This document shows, piece after piece, positions 16,763 through 26,863 of a DNA stretch of 64,000 bases (positions are counted from its first letter, which is position 1; every line of letters starts with the position of its first letter). The notes beneath the pieces are model-generated. The model was given only the letters and a program-made list of their open reading frames with translations. It ran no database searches and was not told the DNA's origin. Position numbers and translations under genes: made by a program. This DNA comes from Halobaculum sp. MBLA0143 (GTDB lineage: Archaea > Halobacteriota > Halobacteria > Halobacteriales > Haloferacaceae): contig NZ_JBGKAC010000001.1 in assembly GCF_041361465.1 (NCBI RefSeq), forward strand, positions 1,116,001 through 1,180,000. The letters run 5' to 3'.

Positions 16763-17623
16763 GTGACAGACACGGACGCAGACGCCGCGGCGGCGGGAAC
16801 GTACGAGTTGGCAGATGGACTGACGGTCAACCGGATGGGCTACGGCGCGATGCGGCTGTGTGCCGAGGGGATCGTCGGCGCGCCGGACGACGAGGACCAC
16901 GCCCGGACGGTCGCGCGGCGGGCGCTGGACCACGGCGTCGACTTCGTCGACACCGCAGACTCCTACGGCCCCGGGGTGTCCGAGCGCCTCCTCCGGGAGG
17001 CGGACGTGCCGGACGACGCCGTCGTCGCCACGAAGGCCGGCCTGCTGCGCAACACGGAGACGGAGTGGCTCGCACACGGCGACCCGGACTACCTGAAGAA
17101 CCAGGCGCTGGTGTCTCGAGACCGGCTGGGCGTCGACAGCATCGACGTGCTCCAGCTCCACCGTCCGGACCCGGACACGCCGTTCGAGGACAGCGTGACC
17201 GCGCTCGCCGAACTCGTCGACGAGGGGGTCGTCGACCACGTCGGGCTGTCGAACGTCACCGTCGAACAGCTCGACCGCGCCCGCGAGGTCGTCGACGTGG
17301 TGTGTGTCCAGAACCGCTACAACGTCGGCTACCGGGACGAACAGCCCGTACTGGACGCCTGTGAGGCCGCCGACGTGGGGTTCCTGCCGTGGTACCCGAT
17401 CGCCGCCGGCGACCTGGACGACGTGGGCGACGACTTGGACGCGGTCGCCGACGCACACGACGCCACCCGCTACCAGATCGCACTGGCGTGGCTGCTGGCT
17501 ACCTCGCCGGTGACGCTGCCGATTCCGGGCACGTCCGACCTGGACCACCTCGCGGACAACGTCGCCGCCGCTGGAATCGAGTTGACCGACGAGGAGGTTC
17601 GGCGGCTGGACGAGGCGGTCTAG
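16763..17623 (+). CDS. Aldo/keto reductase
   Basis: A 286-residue TIM-barrel NAD(P)H-dependent oxidoreductase. The catalytic tetrad is visible: Asp63 and Tyr68 in FVDTADSYGP, Lys91 in ATKAG, and His133 in LQLHRPD. The C-terminal cofactor-binding part has IPGTSDLDHLADN. The family would predict reduction of aldehydes or ketones, but the physiological substrate is unknown. The GTG at 16763 is the most likely start because the 54 residues upstream in frame are Arg-rich and unlike the family. It converges on the AT-rich gene ending at 17642, with only 18 nt between stops. Confidence 0.92.
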   Translation: MTDTDADAAAAGTYELADGLTVNRMGYGAMRLCAEGIVGAPDDEDHARTVARRALDHGVDFVDTADSYGPGVSERLLREADVPDDAVVATKAGLLRNTETEWLAHGDPDYLKNQALVSRDRLGVDSIDVLQLHRPDPDTPFEDSVTALAELVDEGVVDHVGLSNVTVEQLDRAREVVDVVCVQNRYNVGYRDEQPVLDACEAADVGFLPWYPIAAGDLDDVGDDLDAVADAHDATRYQIALAWLLATSPVTLPIPGTSDLDHLADNVAAAGIELTDEEVRRLDEAV

Positions 17624-17641
17624 GTTGAGATAATAAAAGAG

Positions 17642-18598
17642 TTATATTTTCTTGATATTTTCTTCACTGACCTGCCCAGGCAGGACGTTCCATAGAACGC
17701 CTATCTGGTCGTCATATTCTTCACTTATTGAGATGTGGTACAGACCAAGTGTGACGCCTGTTATAAAAGAGTACATTAATGACATCTGTCTGTGAATGTA
17801 AGAAATTATACTATCTATAGGCCTCACAATATCACTGTTACCTACCCCCAGATTAATATTTTCTTCATCGAGTTCGAAGGCGTCTTCAAACACAAGCCTA
17901 TAATCAGCATGAGAGAAACTATTTCGGATGTCAGATGCATTCGGATGCTCGTCAAACTCTCCACTATCTAAGGCTTCGTCAAAGCTCTCACCCAACCCGT
18001 TCCTCTCTGCATAGCTTTGATGCTGGCTTATTATAATCAGTCCTTTCGTCACCAACTCAATTCCTGCGTTCAACTCTCCATTATCTGCCGTATTGTGAGC
18101 TTGTTCTGATATTTGAATACAAGTGTTCAGCATTTCATGAAATCTTCGGATATCCCCATCACTATCGTATAACCTGGAGTGCCAATTCCCCTCTGACCCG
18201 CGATACTCATCAAGCAGATGTATTAGCGTTGCTATATGGTATTTCATCGGACCTTCGAGTTCTTGTGCATATATAGGTGCAAAAATATGGGCTCCTGCCC
18301 TCTTCGTGGCATAAGGCACTTGTCTCCCGTCCAGATTCCAACTCATCCAGTTATTGAATAACGAGTGATAAATTCGTGACCGGTCATAGAACGTTGCAAT
18401 TGATCCAGTTAATTCACGAGACTCAAATAAGTTGTTCGAGTCTTGGTCAAGTTCTCTACTTAGGTACAGCGGTACTAAAGCCGAGTGAACGTGTAGATCT
18501 CTTTCAAAGTCGTCTTTATAGTCGATATTGAATATTGGCTGCAGTGGACCCTTGTCCAGCATCGGTTCAACAAACTCGTAGTCTTCTGGCTCCACCAT
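17642..18598 (-). CDS. Orphan AT-rich gene with HEPN-like Rx4H motif
   Basis: A 318-residue protein, predicted mostly helical, encoded by DNA much richer in A and T than its neighbours and with codon usage to match, which points to recent acquisition. Near residues 224-232 it reads IRNSFSHAD, where Arg225 and His230 make the Rx4-6H motif of HEPN RNases and toxins; the surrounding IRNxxxHA context is common in that superfamily. The preceding helix (VTKGLIIISQHQSY) fits the HEPN fold. It resembles DUF5677-like or abortive-infection HEPN proteins only loosely. The ATG at 18598 has a TATA box 25-31 nt upstream. No antitoxin or partner gene is adjacent. Function is inferred. Confidence 0.75.
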   Translation of the reverse strand: MVEPEDYEFVEPMLDKGPLQPIFNIDYKDDFERDLHVHSALVPLYLSRELDQDSNNLFESRELTGSIATFYDRSRIYHSLFNNWMSWNLDGRQVPYATKRAGAHIFAPIYAQELEGPMKYHIATLIHLLDEYRGSEGNWHSRLYDSDGDIRRFHEMLNTCIQISEQAHNTADNGELNAGIELVTKGLIIISQHQSYAERNGLGESFDEALDSGEFDEHPNASDIRNSFSHADYRLVFEDAFELDEENINLGVGNSDIVRPIDSIISYIHRQMSLMYSFITGVTLGLYHISISEEYDDQIGVLWNVLPGQVSEENIKKI

Positions 18599-18622
18599 AG
18601 TAGACAACACCGGTTTTCTAAA

Positions 18623-18629
18623 TGATAAA
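18623..18629 (-). promoter_or_regulatory. TATA box of the HEPN-like gene
   Basis: Reading the minus strand, TTTATCA lies 25-31 nt before the ATG at 18598, giving a leaderless transcript. It supports the ATG over a GTG four codons further upstream. Confidence 0.6.
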
Positions 18630-18714
18630 GCTATGCATATTCCTCAGACAAAGCTACAAGTTGGTTAACCGCGTCTGTGATATCTGGGCAGGTTGGGTTT
18701 ATCTGACTTTTCGC

Positions 18715-18912
18715 CTATGCCGCGCGGTAGCGCCGGAGGTCGAGCCCGACGACGACTGCGGTCGAGACGACACCGACGGCCCCGGCACCCGCGGCCGTCG
18801 TCGACTCACCCAGCGTCAGCCCGTACAACAACGCGAGGGCGGCCACTGCCCCGATCAGGCCGACGATCAGGTACCGGATCAGCCACTCGTCCATCGTCCG
18901 TGAGTCGCTCAT
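18715..18912 (-). CDS. Small two-segment membrane protein
   Basis: A 65-residue protein with two predicted membrane helices (about residues 10-30 and 37-55) and a basic C-terminus (LRRYRA). The ATG at 18912 gives the N-terminus MSDSRTMDEWL; a T-rich box (TTTTTGA on the minus strand) lies about 27 nt upstream. It follows spoVR on the same strand but the promoter-like box lies in the gap, so it may be transcribed alone. The family is not recognised. Confidence 0.6.
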   Translation of the reverse strand: MSDSRTMDEWLIRYLIVGLIGAVAALALLYGLTLGESTTAAGAGAVGVVSTAVVVGLDLRRYRAA

Positions 18913-18957
18913 GCTACGCCGTAGCCGAGCCATCCCTCAAAAACGAATCGGACCGGA

Positions 18958-20940
18958 TCAGGCGAGCCAGTCGTCCGGCTTCGTGTCGTAGTCCACGTCG
19001 TCGGCCGACAGTCGGTTCGTCAGCTCCGGCGAGAGGTCGTGTTCCTCGAACCCCATCCCGTCGTAACGGATCCTGACTCCCACCTCCTCGCCTTCCGGCT
19101 CTCGGCCGCGACGGCGAGCGACCTCCAGTTCGTGCTCGCCGTACTCCGTCCGGATCGTCGCCAGGTTCACCGGGCGGCCCCACAGCTGGAACGTCCGCTC
19201 CAGCGTCGCGCGCGCCTGGCTCTCGTCCAACGGGACGCCGTTGTACTGGTGGCCCAAGAGGAGCTCCCCACGGTTGTCGAAGTTGCCGTCGTACACCGCC
19301 ACCGTCGGCTTGCCGAAGTTGGTGAACTGGAGCAACAGCTTCCTCTTCACGTCCGCCGCCTCCGTGCTGGCGACCCGGTAGTCGCCCGTCGCCTGGGAGT
19401 ACTCGTAGGTGAAGTAGTTGCCCTCGGCGACGAACTCGTCTGTGAGGAAGGCGTCCAGGAACGTCACGTCGTTGTGGCTCTCGCGAATCTCCCGCATCCG
19501 GTCCCAGCCGGCCGCGTAGTCCACGTCCGAGAGCGCCGCCGCGACGCTCTCGTACCGCTCGTCGTCGAACATGTACCGGGCTGCCTGTTCTAGCTCCGAG
19601 CGACCGACCCGCCGGAGGAACCCCCGGTTCTGGGGCTTCGTCAGCGAGAAGTGCCGCTCACACAGCCCCTCGTACGCCAGGACGTACCACGGGTACTGGT
19701 CGACATCGATCTCACCCTCGCGGGCGGCCGCGAGCCCGTCGGCGTCCACCCGCGGGTCCTCCGGGTCGAGTTCCGACAGGGTCTCCGCTCCGATGTCGGC
19801 GACGATCGGGTCCGGCTCCAACAGCGACTCCACCTCGTCGAAGTCGATCACCTCGTGGAACGTCCGCCAGGTCACCCCCTCGACGCGCAACAGCTTGTCG
19901 ATCACCTCCTTCCGGTTGGCCCGGTTCTCGACGTACTGCCAGATCTCGATGCCGAGCTTGTACGGGTTCAGCCCGGGCGAGCCCAGGACTCGCGCCATGT
20001 GGTCCGCGTACGTCAGGAACTCGTCTGTCCCCGCGAACCCCTCGTCGCTCATCATCAGCGACTCCCAGTAACTTGCCCACCCCTCGTTCATTGTTTTTGT
20101 CATTTTTTGGGGTGCGAAGTAGTACGACTCGCGCCGCAACAGCTCCAACACGTCGTCCTTCCAGTCCGGGCGGTCGACTGCCTTCTCCTCTTCGTCGTCG
20201 TAGTCTTTCCCGTGTTCCAACAGGAATCCGAGCACGTCTGGCCGGGGGTTCGCGAGCCCCTCCTCGCCCTGCGAGTCGAGCCACTCCTGGTCGAACACCT
20301 GGGCACGCACCTCCTCGGAGATGTCCAACCGATCCAGTCGGTCGGTCATGTCCGGCAGTTCTTCCTCGTCGGGGCCGTCCTCGCGGTCGGCCGCCAGCGC
20401 GCGGTGTTGGTCGATGGTGTCTTCCAGCGTCAGGACGGCGTCGACGAACCGCTCGACTTCCTCGCGGTCGATCTCCGGGTCGTCGGCGTACGACTCGATG
20501 GTCTCGGCGTGGCGCTCCAGCATCGCCGCCGCCTCCGGGTTCTCGTCGTCGCCCGCGAACCGCCCGAACCAGTTGTTGTTCCGGAAGAAGTCCGCGTGCG
20601 CCTCGACGTGGGTGATCACCGCCTTCTGGTCGGCCGGGCTGTTGGTCTCCTGGAGGAAGGCGTGACACGGGTTGTCGTTGTTGACGATCTCGAACGCCTT
20701 CCCCATCCCTAGCTGGTCTTGTTTCTGCTGGCGGTCGTACTTCATCCCCCACCGCCAGTGTGGGTACCGGGTCTGGAACCCGTCGTAGGCGATCAGCTCG
20801 TTCATCTCGTCGTAGTCGACGACCCAGTAGTTGACCGGGTACGGCTGCAGCCCCAGTCGACGCGCGAGCTCGCTCGCCAGTTCCACCGGCTCCTCCAACT
20901 GCGCCGCCTCACGGCGGGCGCGGGTGCGTCTGTCGATCAT
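18958..20940 (-). CDS. spoVR: SpoVR family protein
   Basis: A 660-residue SpoVR/YcgB protein. The family was named for Bacillus spore cortex formation but occurs in many non-sporulating bacteria and in haloarchaea; its biochemical role is unresolved. Family features seen are [14 protein letters not shown], the [13 protein letters not shown] segment, HHxxx-type conserved histidine-rich surroundings, and a C-terminal domain after about residue 520 ([18 protein letters not shown]). It is longer than bacterial members because of an acidic insertion near residues 150-250. Its ATG overlaps the TGA of the VWA-domain gene by ATGA. It is the last gene of the prkA-prkA-yhbH-spoVR operon. Confidence 0.95.
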   Translation of the reverse strand: MIDRRTRARREAAQLEEPVELASELARRLGLQPYPVNYWVVDYDEMNELIAYDGFQTRYPHWRWGMKYDRQQKQDQLGMGKAFEIVNNDNPCHAFLQETNSPADQKAVITHVEAHADFFRNNNWFGRFAGDDENPEAAAMLERHAETIESYADDPEIDREEVERFVDAVLTLEDTIDQHRALAADREDGPDEEELPDMTDRLDRLDISEEVRAQVFDQEWLDSQGEEGLANPRPDVLGFLLEHGKDYDDEEEKAVDRPDWKDDVLELLRRESYYFAPQKMTKTMNEGWASYWESLMMSDEGFAGTDEFLTYADHMARVLGSPGLNPYKLGIEIWQYVENRANRKEVIDKLLRVEGVTWRTFHEVIDFDEVESLLEPDPIVADIGAETLSELDPEDPRVDADGLAAAREGEIDVDQYPWYVLAYEGLCERHFSLTKPQNRGFLRRVGRSELEQAARYMFDDERYESVAAALSDVDYAAGWDRMREIRESHNDVTFLDAFLTDEFVAEGNYFTYEYSQATGDYRVASTEAADVKRKLLLQFTNFGKPTVAVYDGNFDNRGELLLGHQYNGVPLDESQARATLERTFQLWGRPVNLATIRTEYGEHELEVARRRGREPEGEEVGVRIRYDGMGFEEHDLSPELTNRLSADDVDYDTKPDDWLA

Positions 20941-22259
20941 GTTCCTTCCTCTTCCGTACTGAGAATCTCGTAAATCGCGTCCGTCACGTCGGCGTTGTCG
21001 CCGACGCGGGCGACGGCCACGTTGCCCGTCTCACCTAGGGCGCGCTCTACCTCCTCTGCGTGTGTCGCGTTGATCGTGTTCCCGCCCGGCTGTGTCTCCA
21101 CGTAGGCGTGGAGGTTGGCGTCGATCTCCTCCATCAACGGGATCACGTTCTCTGTCGTGTCGTTCGAGGAGTTCTCCGAGTCGCCGGCCGCGAACACGTA
21201 CCGGTTCCACTCCGAGAACGGGTACTCCTCTAAGATCTCCGCGGCCGTCTCGTACGCCGAGGAGATCCGGGTGCCGCCTCCGGAGCGAATCCCGAAGAAC
21301 TCCGCGCGTTCCACCTCCCACGCCTCCGCGTCGTGGGCGACGTACCGGAACTCCGCGTTGTCGTACTTCCCCTGCAGGTACCAGTCCAACGGGGTGAACA
21401 CCCGCTCGACCAGCTCTCGCTTTCGCTTCCGCATCGAGCCGGAGACGTCGCGGATGTTGACGACGACGACGTTCTTCTGCTTCTCCTCGACGACCTCCGG
21501 GTGGCGGTAGCGCTCGTCCTCGCGGCGGAACGGCACCTGTTTCAGCCCGTCACGCCGGATCCGCTCGTTGATCGGCGTCCGCTCTACCTCCGCCTCGAAC
21601 GCGGCGAACGACTCGTACTGGTCCTGCTCGGTCTCGGGCACTGCGCCGGCGGCCTCCTGGATCCACGACAGCGACACGAGCACGTCCTCGTCGCGACAGT
21701 GCTCGAACACGTCGCGCGGTCCCGCGCCCGCGACCTTGCACGCCTCCCTGACGTACTCTTCGTCGAAGTCAGTGGCCAGCTTCCGCTCTAACCCCCGCTT
21801 GAACAACTGCTCGAAGTCCAGCGTGGAGTTGGGGCCGGCCCGTGTCAGCTCCGTGTAGTCGCCTTCCGTCTCCTCGACGACGCGTTTGCCCTTCGGCTCC
21901 AGGTCCAGGCCCAACTCCTCGTCTAACTCCTGGGCGAACTCCTCGGGGTCCATCTCGTAGTAGCCGTGGTCCCCTTCGTCCTCGCCGGGGTCGCCCTCCT
22001 CGGCCTCCTCGTCGTCGCCCGGGTCACCCGGCACGTCGACCGGCTGGCCCGGCTGCGGCTGGCCGTCGCCGCCGCGGCCGACACCGCCCTGTTCGCGCTG
22101 GTCGTAGGCGAACTCCGGGAGGTCGACGATCTTCACCGGCACCCGAACGGAGTCCCGGCCGGAGCCGGACAGGTCACCCTCGCGGATGAACTCCGTGAGG
22201 TCCGGCCGCCGCTCGTCGCCGATCTCGCGGAACCGCTCTAGATCGTCTCTCAGGCCCAT
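20937..22259 (-). CDS. YhbH/YeaH family VWA-like protein (DUF444)
   Basis: A 440-residue member of the DUF444 family that accompanies PrkA kinases. The N-terminal part has a segment on basic and acidic residues ([18 protein letters not shown]) followed by a long low-complexity Gly/Asp/Glu linker (about residues 60-110). From about residue 265 there is a von Willebrand A-like domain whose metal-site motif is DVSGSM, and [11 protein letters not shown] supplies the conserved Thr region. It probably acts as an adaptor or target in the PrkA pathway. It lies 193 nt downstream of the second kinase gene and overlaps spoVR by ATGA. Confidence 0.93.
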   Translation of the reverse strand: MGLRDDLERFREIGDERRPDLTEFIREGDLSGSGRDSVRVPVKIVDLPEFAYDQREQGGVGRGGDGQPQPGQPVDVPGDPGDDEEAEEGDPGEDEGDHGYYEMDPEEFAQELDEELGLDLEPKGKRVVEETEGDYTELTRAGPNSTLDFEQLFKRGLERKLATDFDEEYVREACKVAGAGPRDVFEHCRDEDVLVSLSWIQEAAGAVPETEQDQYESFAAFEAEVERTPINERIRRDGLKQVPFRREDERYRHPEVVEEKQKNVVVVNIRDVSGSMRKRKRELVERVFTPLDWYLQGKYDNAEFRYVAHDAEAWEVERAEFFGIRSGGGTRISSAYETAAEILEEYPFSEWNRYVFAAGDSENSSNDTTENVIPLMEEIDANLHAYVETQPGGNTINATHAEEVERALGETGNVAVARVGDNADVTDAIYEILSTEEEGT

Positions 22260-22356
22260 CTGTCGCTCACCTCGTTCCCGCGGTCACCACGCTGCGCGCC
22301 TGGAGCGTCCAGACTGGCGAGTCGTGGCCACTCGCTGGCTGCTCGCGGGTCGCCCC

Positions 22357-22434
22357 GCTCCCCGCTCGCGTACGAGCGGCGCTCCCTTCGGTCGCGCCGA
22401 CTCGCTCCCCGTTCGTGTACAAGCGCTGCTCGCT
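22357..22434. repeat. Imperfect 47-bp tandem repeat inside the prkA operon
   Basis: In the 193-nt gap between the second prkA gene and the VWA gene, GCTCCCCGCTCGCGTACGAG at 22357 is repeated imperfectly as GCTCCCCGTTCGTGTACAAG at 22404, and the similarity continues for most of the 47-bp period. The gap has no convincing gene. It may be a remnant of a mobile repeat or a processing region between the two halves of the operon. Confidence 0.55.
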
Positions 22435-22452
22435 CCGCTCGCAGTGACTCAC

Positions 22453-24786
22453 TCAGTCCCATCGGCCTTTCACCTCTCGCATCACGCGTCGACTGGTCAA
22501 CTCGGCGGACGCCTCGCTGTAGCCGTTCTCGGTCATGTGTCTGATCGTGTCCTCCTTCACCTGTTCCGTCTCCGTGTTCGCGGGCGGATCCTCCCACTGT
22601 GCCGGGTCGAGGTCCTCGAAGATCCGCGCCACGTCGTCCCACGAGTGGGTGTCGAGCACGGCCCGGATCACCGGGATCTCTGTCAGATCCACGTCCGCGA
22701 TCGAGAAGTCGTCGTCCCGGTGTTCCCAGGCGAACCGGTTGAGCGCCGTGATCACCTTCTCCCGGCGGAACGACACGACCGTCGACCCGGGCTCGTTGCC
22801 CCGGTAGTCGTCGTCCTCGAACCGACCGAGGTGTTCCGTCTCGAACACCTTCATCAGCAACGGATCCGGATCCACCGACCCACGCTCCGTCTCCACCTGC
22901 TCGTCCGCCTCCCAGGCGAACACGTGCTCGACGTACTCCGCGACCGTCTCCTCGGCGACGGCCTTGTCCGCCAGCACCGCGTCCAACACGTCCGACTCCT
23001 GCCGCTCGAACACCCAGTCTTTCACGCCCGCGAGCCGGGTCTCGTACTCTGCCGTCTCCGCCCGCGAGAACACCGGCGCGGTCGACAGCCGGTCGGCCAT
23101 CGCGTTCACCACGTCCGACGGCAGCAACACCTCCTCCACCGGGAGCTCCGGGTGCGCCCGGTCCGTCTCCTCGTGGAGCAGGTCCGCAATTATGTCACGC
23201 GTGTACGTCACCGGAATCCCGTGGCTGCCGTCGTCGCCGTCGAACTCGAACGCGTCCGCCTCCGTCCGTTCGTCACCCTCCCGGAGGTACCCCCGGTCGA
23301 ACAACGTCGCCTTCTCCACCAGGTCCAGCTCCGGCGGGAGATCCTCCCCGTCCAACCGGGAGACGACGCCGTACATCGCCGCCGCCTCCAGCGTGTGGGG
23401 CGCCAGCTCCCGCTCGCGGGTCCGACCCCGGTCGTCGCGGACGGTGACGGTCAGCGGCGCCCGAACCCGTTGCTGCACGTGATCGTGGACCAGCTCCGGA
23501 TCGACGGTGACGTCGTCCGTCGCCCGGCTGTTCGGCAGCTCCGGCGTCTCGTCTAACACCGCCGTCTCCCAGACGGGCGTCTCGTCCGTCAGCTCCCGGT
23601 GGATCAGCTCCGTCTCCAACGAGACGCTCGTGAGGTACCGGAACTCGTGGCGGTCCAGCCGGCGCTTGAGCGCCTTCAACGGGTCACGCCCGTTCCGGTC
23701 TGCGTACTGGTCCAGCTCCACGTCCAGGTCCGGGTTCGAGATGACGATCAACTGCGTGTCGATGTCCATCCCGATCCCCTTGTCCAGCTTCACCCGTTCC
23801 TCGTCGGGGACGTTCAACAGCTTCCGCAGCAGGTCCGCGTGCTGACTGGCGTCCTCGACGAGCGTGAGCAGGCCGTTGCCCTGCGACAACACGCCGTCGT
23901 AGCTGAACGCCCGGGGGTCCTTCCGGCCGCGAGCGTCCAGTTCGCGGAGCATTCCCGGCATCCACGACCCGACGAGTCGTTCTTTCGGGCTGCCGTCGTC
24001 TTCCGCGTGGAGAACGCCGATCCCCTGGCCCTCGTCGACGACGTAGTTCTTCACCCGGAGGTGTCGCCGGTCCGTCACCGCCGAGAACAACCCCTCCGTC
24101 CCCTCGCGGCGGTAGCGTTCCTCCAGTTCGTCGTACGCTTCCCGGGAGAACGGGTCTAACTCCGTGTCGACGCGGACCGGCACCGGGTCGTCGTGACGCT
24201 CGTTGAGCTCCGCCAGGATCTCTGCGCGCACGTCCGGCGGGAACACGGACAGAGGATTGGTCTGGACCGGACTCTCGTACCAGTCGTCCTCGTCGTCCGT
24301 GTCGCCGCCGGCGTAGCTCAGCCCCCGGTCGTCGGCCGTCGTCGCGGCGATGTTCCACTCGACGGTGTAGCGTCGACCGGCTGCCGTCTTCGAGTACTCC
24401 CGGAGCCCGTTGACGAGACACCGCTTCAGCTCCGACTTCCCGGTGGCCGTCGGCCCGTCGAACCAGACGATCTTCTCGCCTTTCCCGCGGTCGGCCGCGA
24501 CCGTCCGCAGGTCGTCCACGAAGGCGTTGAGGATCGCCGTGTTGCCGAGCACGGCGTGTTCGCCGTCGTTGTGCGGGTCGTCGAAGAAACGGTACCGCTC
24601 GTGTGTCTCCCCCTCCTCGACGACCGTACGGGTGCCCATCGACTCGATGGCGTCCAAGAGGTACTTCGCGGCGTGGGCCGCCACGGACGGCTTCCGGAGC
24701 GCCCGCTCGACGTACTCCGACAGCGACAACGGGGGTTCGTACGCCCCGGCCAACGCCTCGTCTGCGCGGTCGATGTAGTCGGTCAC
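22453..24786 (-). CDS. Second PrkA-type kinase
   Basis: A 777-residue PrkA-family AAA+ protein, diverged from and longer than the kinase encoded just upstream. It has Walker A GPTATGKSE at residues 111-119 and the AAA module of PrkA with QLIVISNPDLDVELDQYADR as the equivalent of the sensor region, then the C-terminal PrkA domain. The P-loop has Thr-Ala where the first kinase has Val-Gly-Ser. Haloarchaea typically carry two such genes side by side, and this one probably forms a hetero-complex or a parallel kinase with the first. It starts with GTG four bases after the stop of the first kinase gene. Confidence 0.92.
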   Translation of the reverse strand: MTDYIDRADEALAGAYEPPLSLSEYVERALRKPSVAAHAAKYLLDAIESMGTRTVVEEGETHERYRFFDDPHNDGEHAVLGNTAILNAFVDDLRTVAADRGKGEKIVWFDGPTATGKSELKRCLVNGLREYSKTAAGRRYTVEWNIAATTADDRGLSYAGGDTDDEDDWYESPVQTNPLSVFPPDVRAEILAELNERHDDPVPVRVDTELDPFSREAYDELEERYRREGTEGLFSAVTDRRHLRVKNYVVDEGQGIGVLHAEDDGSPKERLVGSWMPGMLRELDARGRKDPRAFSYDGVLSQGNGLLTLVEDASQHADLLRKLLNVPDEERVKLDKGIGMDIDTQLIVISNPDLDVELDQYADRNGRDPLKALKRRLDRHEFRYLTSVSLETELIHRELTDETPVWETAVLDETPELPNSRATDDVTVDPELVHDHVQQRVRAPLTVTVRDDRGRTRERELAPHTLEAAAMYGVVSRLDGEDLPPELDLVEKATLFDRGYLREGDERTEADAFEFDGDDGSHGIPVTYTRDIIADLLHEETDRAHPELPVEEVLLPSDVVNAMADRLSTAPVFSRAETAEYETRLAGVKDWVFERQESDVLDAVLADKAVAEETVAEYVEHVFAWEADEQVETERGSVDPDPLLMKVFETEHLGRFEDDDYRGNEPGSTVVSFRREKVITALNRFAWEHRDDDFSIADVDLTEIPVIRAVLDTHSWDDVARIFEDLDPAQWEDPPANTETEQVKEDTIRHMTENGYSEASAELTSRRVMREVKGRWD

Positions 24787-24790
24787 GGTA

Positions 24791-26863
24791 TCACTCCTCT
24801 AACTCCGACTTCGCCACCTCCGCGCCGGCGAACTCCAACACCTCGCGGGCACCCTCCTTCGAGTACCCCTGCTCGACTAACGCGTCCACCCACGCGGACC
24901 GTTCGTCGTCGTCCAGTTCGTTCGCCGACACCAACGCGGAGAAGTTGATGTTGTGTTTCTTGTCCTCCCACAGCTTGCGCTCCAACGCCCGGCGCAGCCG
25001 GTCGTTGTCCTGCGGATTGAAGCTGGACCCCTCGCGGGCACGCCGGGACACCCAGTTGGCGACCTCCTGACGGAAGTCGTCCTTCCGGTCGCCCGGCACC
25101 TCCAGCTTCTCCTCGACGGACCGCAGGAACGTCTCGTCGGGCTCCTGCTCGCGGCCCGTCAGCTCGTCTTCCACTGTCGTGTCGTCGATGTACGCCATGA
25201 CGTGGTCCATGTACTTCTCGCCCTGGCGCTGGATCTCGTCGATGTCGTACGCTAGCGCGTGGCGCACGTCCTCGATGGCGCGGTCGCGGTACTCGCCACG
25301 CACCTGCTCCAAGTACCGCTGGTAGGTGTCCAGTTTCTCCTCGGCGATGGAGCCGTGGTTCTCCAGGTTCTGCTCGAAGTGGTTGAACACGGACAGCGGG
25401 GAGAGGTACCCACGACCGCGGTGGGTGGCGTCCATGATCGCCTCGGCGATCTCGTCGCCGATGAACCGGGCGGACACCCCCTCCATCCCCTCCGCGATCT
25501 CGGCGAGTTCGTCGCCGTCCTCTCGGAGCTTCATCTCGTCGATCTCGTCGGTCTCGTCGATCTCTCCGTTGTACGCCTTCGCCTTCTGGACGAGCGTCAC
25601 GCTGTCGTCCGACGGCTCCTCCAGCCGGGTGAGCACGCCGAACAGCCCCGCCATCTCCATCGCGTGGGGCTCGACGTGGATGTCCGGCACGTCCGCGTTC
25701 CGCAGCATCTTCCGGTAGATGCGCGACTCGTCTTCGTACTCCAGGACGTACGGGTAGTCGATCCGCTTCGTCCGGTCGTTGAACGCCTCCATCTTCTCGT
25801 CGCCCTTCTTGTCCCGGTACTCCGGCATGTTCGTCCGACCGACGATCACCTGGTCGATGTCGATCCGGGGGTTGCTCTTGGGCTTGATCGTCTGCTCCTG
25901 GGAGGCGTGGAGGAAGTCGTAGAGGAACTCTCGTTGGAGCTTGAGCAGCTCCTCGCCGGAGAACAGCCCACGGTTCGCGTTACAGAACGCGCCGGCGTAG
26001 TCGAACGCCCGGGGGTCGTTCTCCCCGTACACCGCGAGCTTCGAGTAGTTCACGTCGCCCGTCAGCTCCGTCTCGTCCTGGTTCTTCTTGTCCTTCGGCT
26101 CGAACGTCTCGACACACTGGCGCTGGTTCTCGTCGGCGACGAGCCGCACCACCTCGACGTGTTTCTCCAACACCGTGTGGAGGTCGTCGTCGTAGTGTGC
26201 CAACAGCTCGTTCATGTAGAAGCTGGACGCCGGGTCGAGACTCTGCTCGTTGCGGATCGTGTACGGCGCGTCCAGCCGTTCGTTCAGTTCCTGGATCACC
26301 CCGTCGCGTTGCTCCTGTGGGAGCAACACTATCGGGTCCTGGTTCATCGGCGACCGGACCGTGTCGTCTGCGGGGTCCTGGTCCGGGATCACGTCCGTCA
26401 GATTCGTCCACTTGAACGTGTACATCCGACCGTCGTCACGCCGAGTGTAGTCCTCGAAGTACCGCCGGACGAGGTAGTCGAAGTGGGACTTCCCGGAGCC
26501 GACCGGGCCCAAGAGGAGCTTGATCCGTTTCTCCGGGCCGAGTCCGCGGGCGCCGGACTTCACCTTGTTCACGAACTCGTGGATCGACTCGTGAATCTCG
26601 CGCCCGTAGAACACGTTCTCCCCGTCGTGGATCGGGTCCTCGCTCGCCATCTGGTACTCTACGACGCCGGCGTCCTCGTCGTACTCCGTACCGTAGTGGT
26701 CGAACATGTCCGCGACGCGCTGGTGGGCGTTGCGGGCGATCCGCGGGTCCTCCCGGAGCTCCTGGAGGTACCACTCGAACGTCTTCGCGGCCCGGAGGTC
26801 CTCCGGCACCGATTGCTTGTACTGCTCGCTGAGTTCCGCCAGGGTCTGTGTTTCACCGGTCAT
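24791..26863 (-). CDS. prkA: PrkA family serine protein kinase
   Basis: A 690-residue PrkA/YeaG kinase, an AAA+ protein whose C-terminal part resembles the eukaryotic PKA fold. It carries Walker A GPVGSGKSH at residues 119-127, DQVIVGRTNMPEY in the sensor region, and the C-terminal domain beginning near DEIQRQGEKYMDH. In E. coli, YeaG and YeaH act in nitrogen-starvation and stationary-phase responses. This is the first gene of the operon prkA, second prkA, yhbH-type, spoVR. The ATG at 26863 gives MTGETQTLAELS; the frame is open upstream to 26929 but those residues are atypical. Confidence 0.95.
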   Translation of the reverse strand: MTGETQTLAELSEQYKQSVPEDLRAAKTFEWYLQELREDPRIARNAHQRVADMFDHYGTEYDEDAGVVEYQMASEDPIHDGENVFYGREIHESIHEFVNKVKSGARGLGPEKRIKLLLGPVGSGKSHFDYLVRRYFEDYTRRDDGRMYTFKWTNLTDVIPDQDPADDTVRSPMNQDPIVLLPQEQRDGVIQELNERLDAPYTIRNEQSLDPASSFYMNELLAHYDDDLHTVLEKHVEVVRLVADENQRQCVETFEPKDKKNQDETELTGDVNYSKLAVYGENDPRAFDYAGAFCNANRGLFSGEELLKLQREFLYDFLHASQEQTIKPKSNPRIDIDQVIVGRTNMPEYRDKKGDEKMEAFNDRTKRIDYPYVLEYEDESRIYRKMLRNADVPDIHVEPHAMEMAGLFGVLTRLEEPSDDSVTLVQKAKAYNGEIDETDEIDEMKLREDGDELAEIAEGMEGVSARFIGDEIAEAIMDATHRGRGYLSPLSVFNHFEQNLENHGSIAEEKLDTYQRYLEQVRGEYRDRAIEDVRHALAYDIDEIQRQGEKYMDHVMAYIDDTTVEDELTGREQEPDETFLRSVEEKLEVPGDRKDDFRQEVANWVSRRAREGSSFNPQDNDRLRRALERKLWEDKKHNINFSALVSANELDDDERSAWVDALVEQGYSKEGAREVLEFAGAEVAKSELEE

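Noticed and set aside
20073-20615. 180-codon plus-strand frame inside spoVR
   Set aside because: It is Arg/Pro-rich and lies wholly inside the SpoVR gene on the opposite strand.
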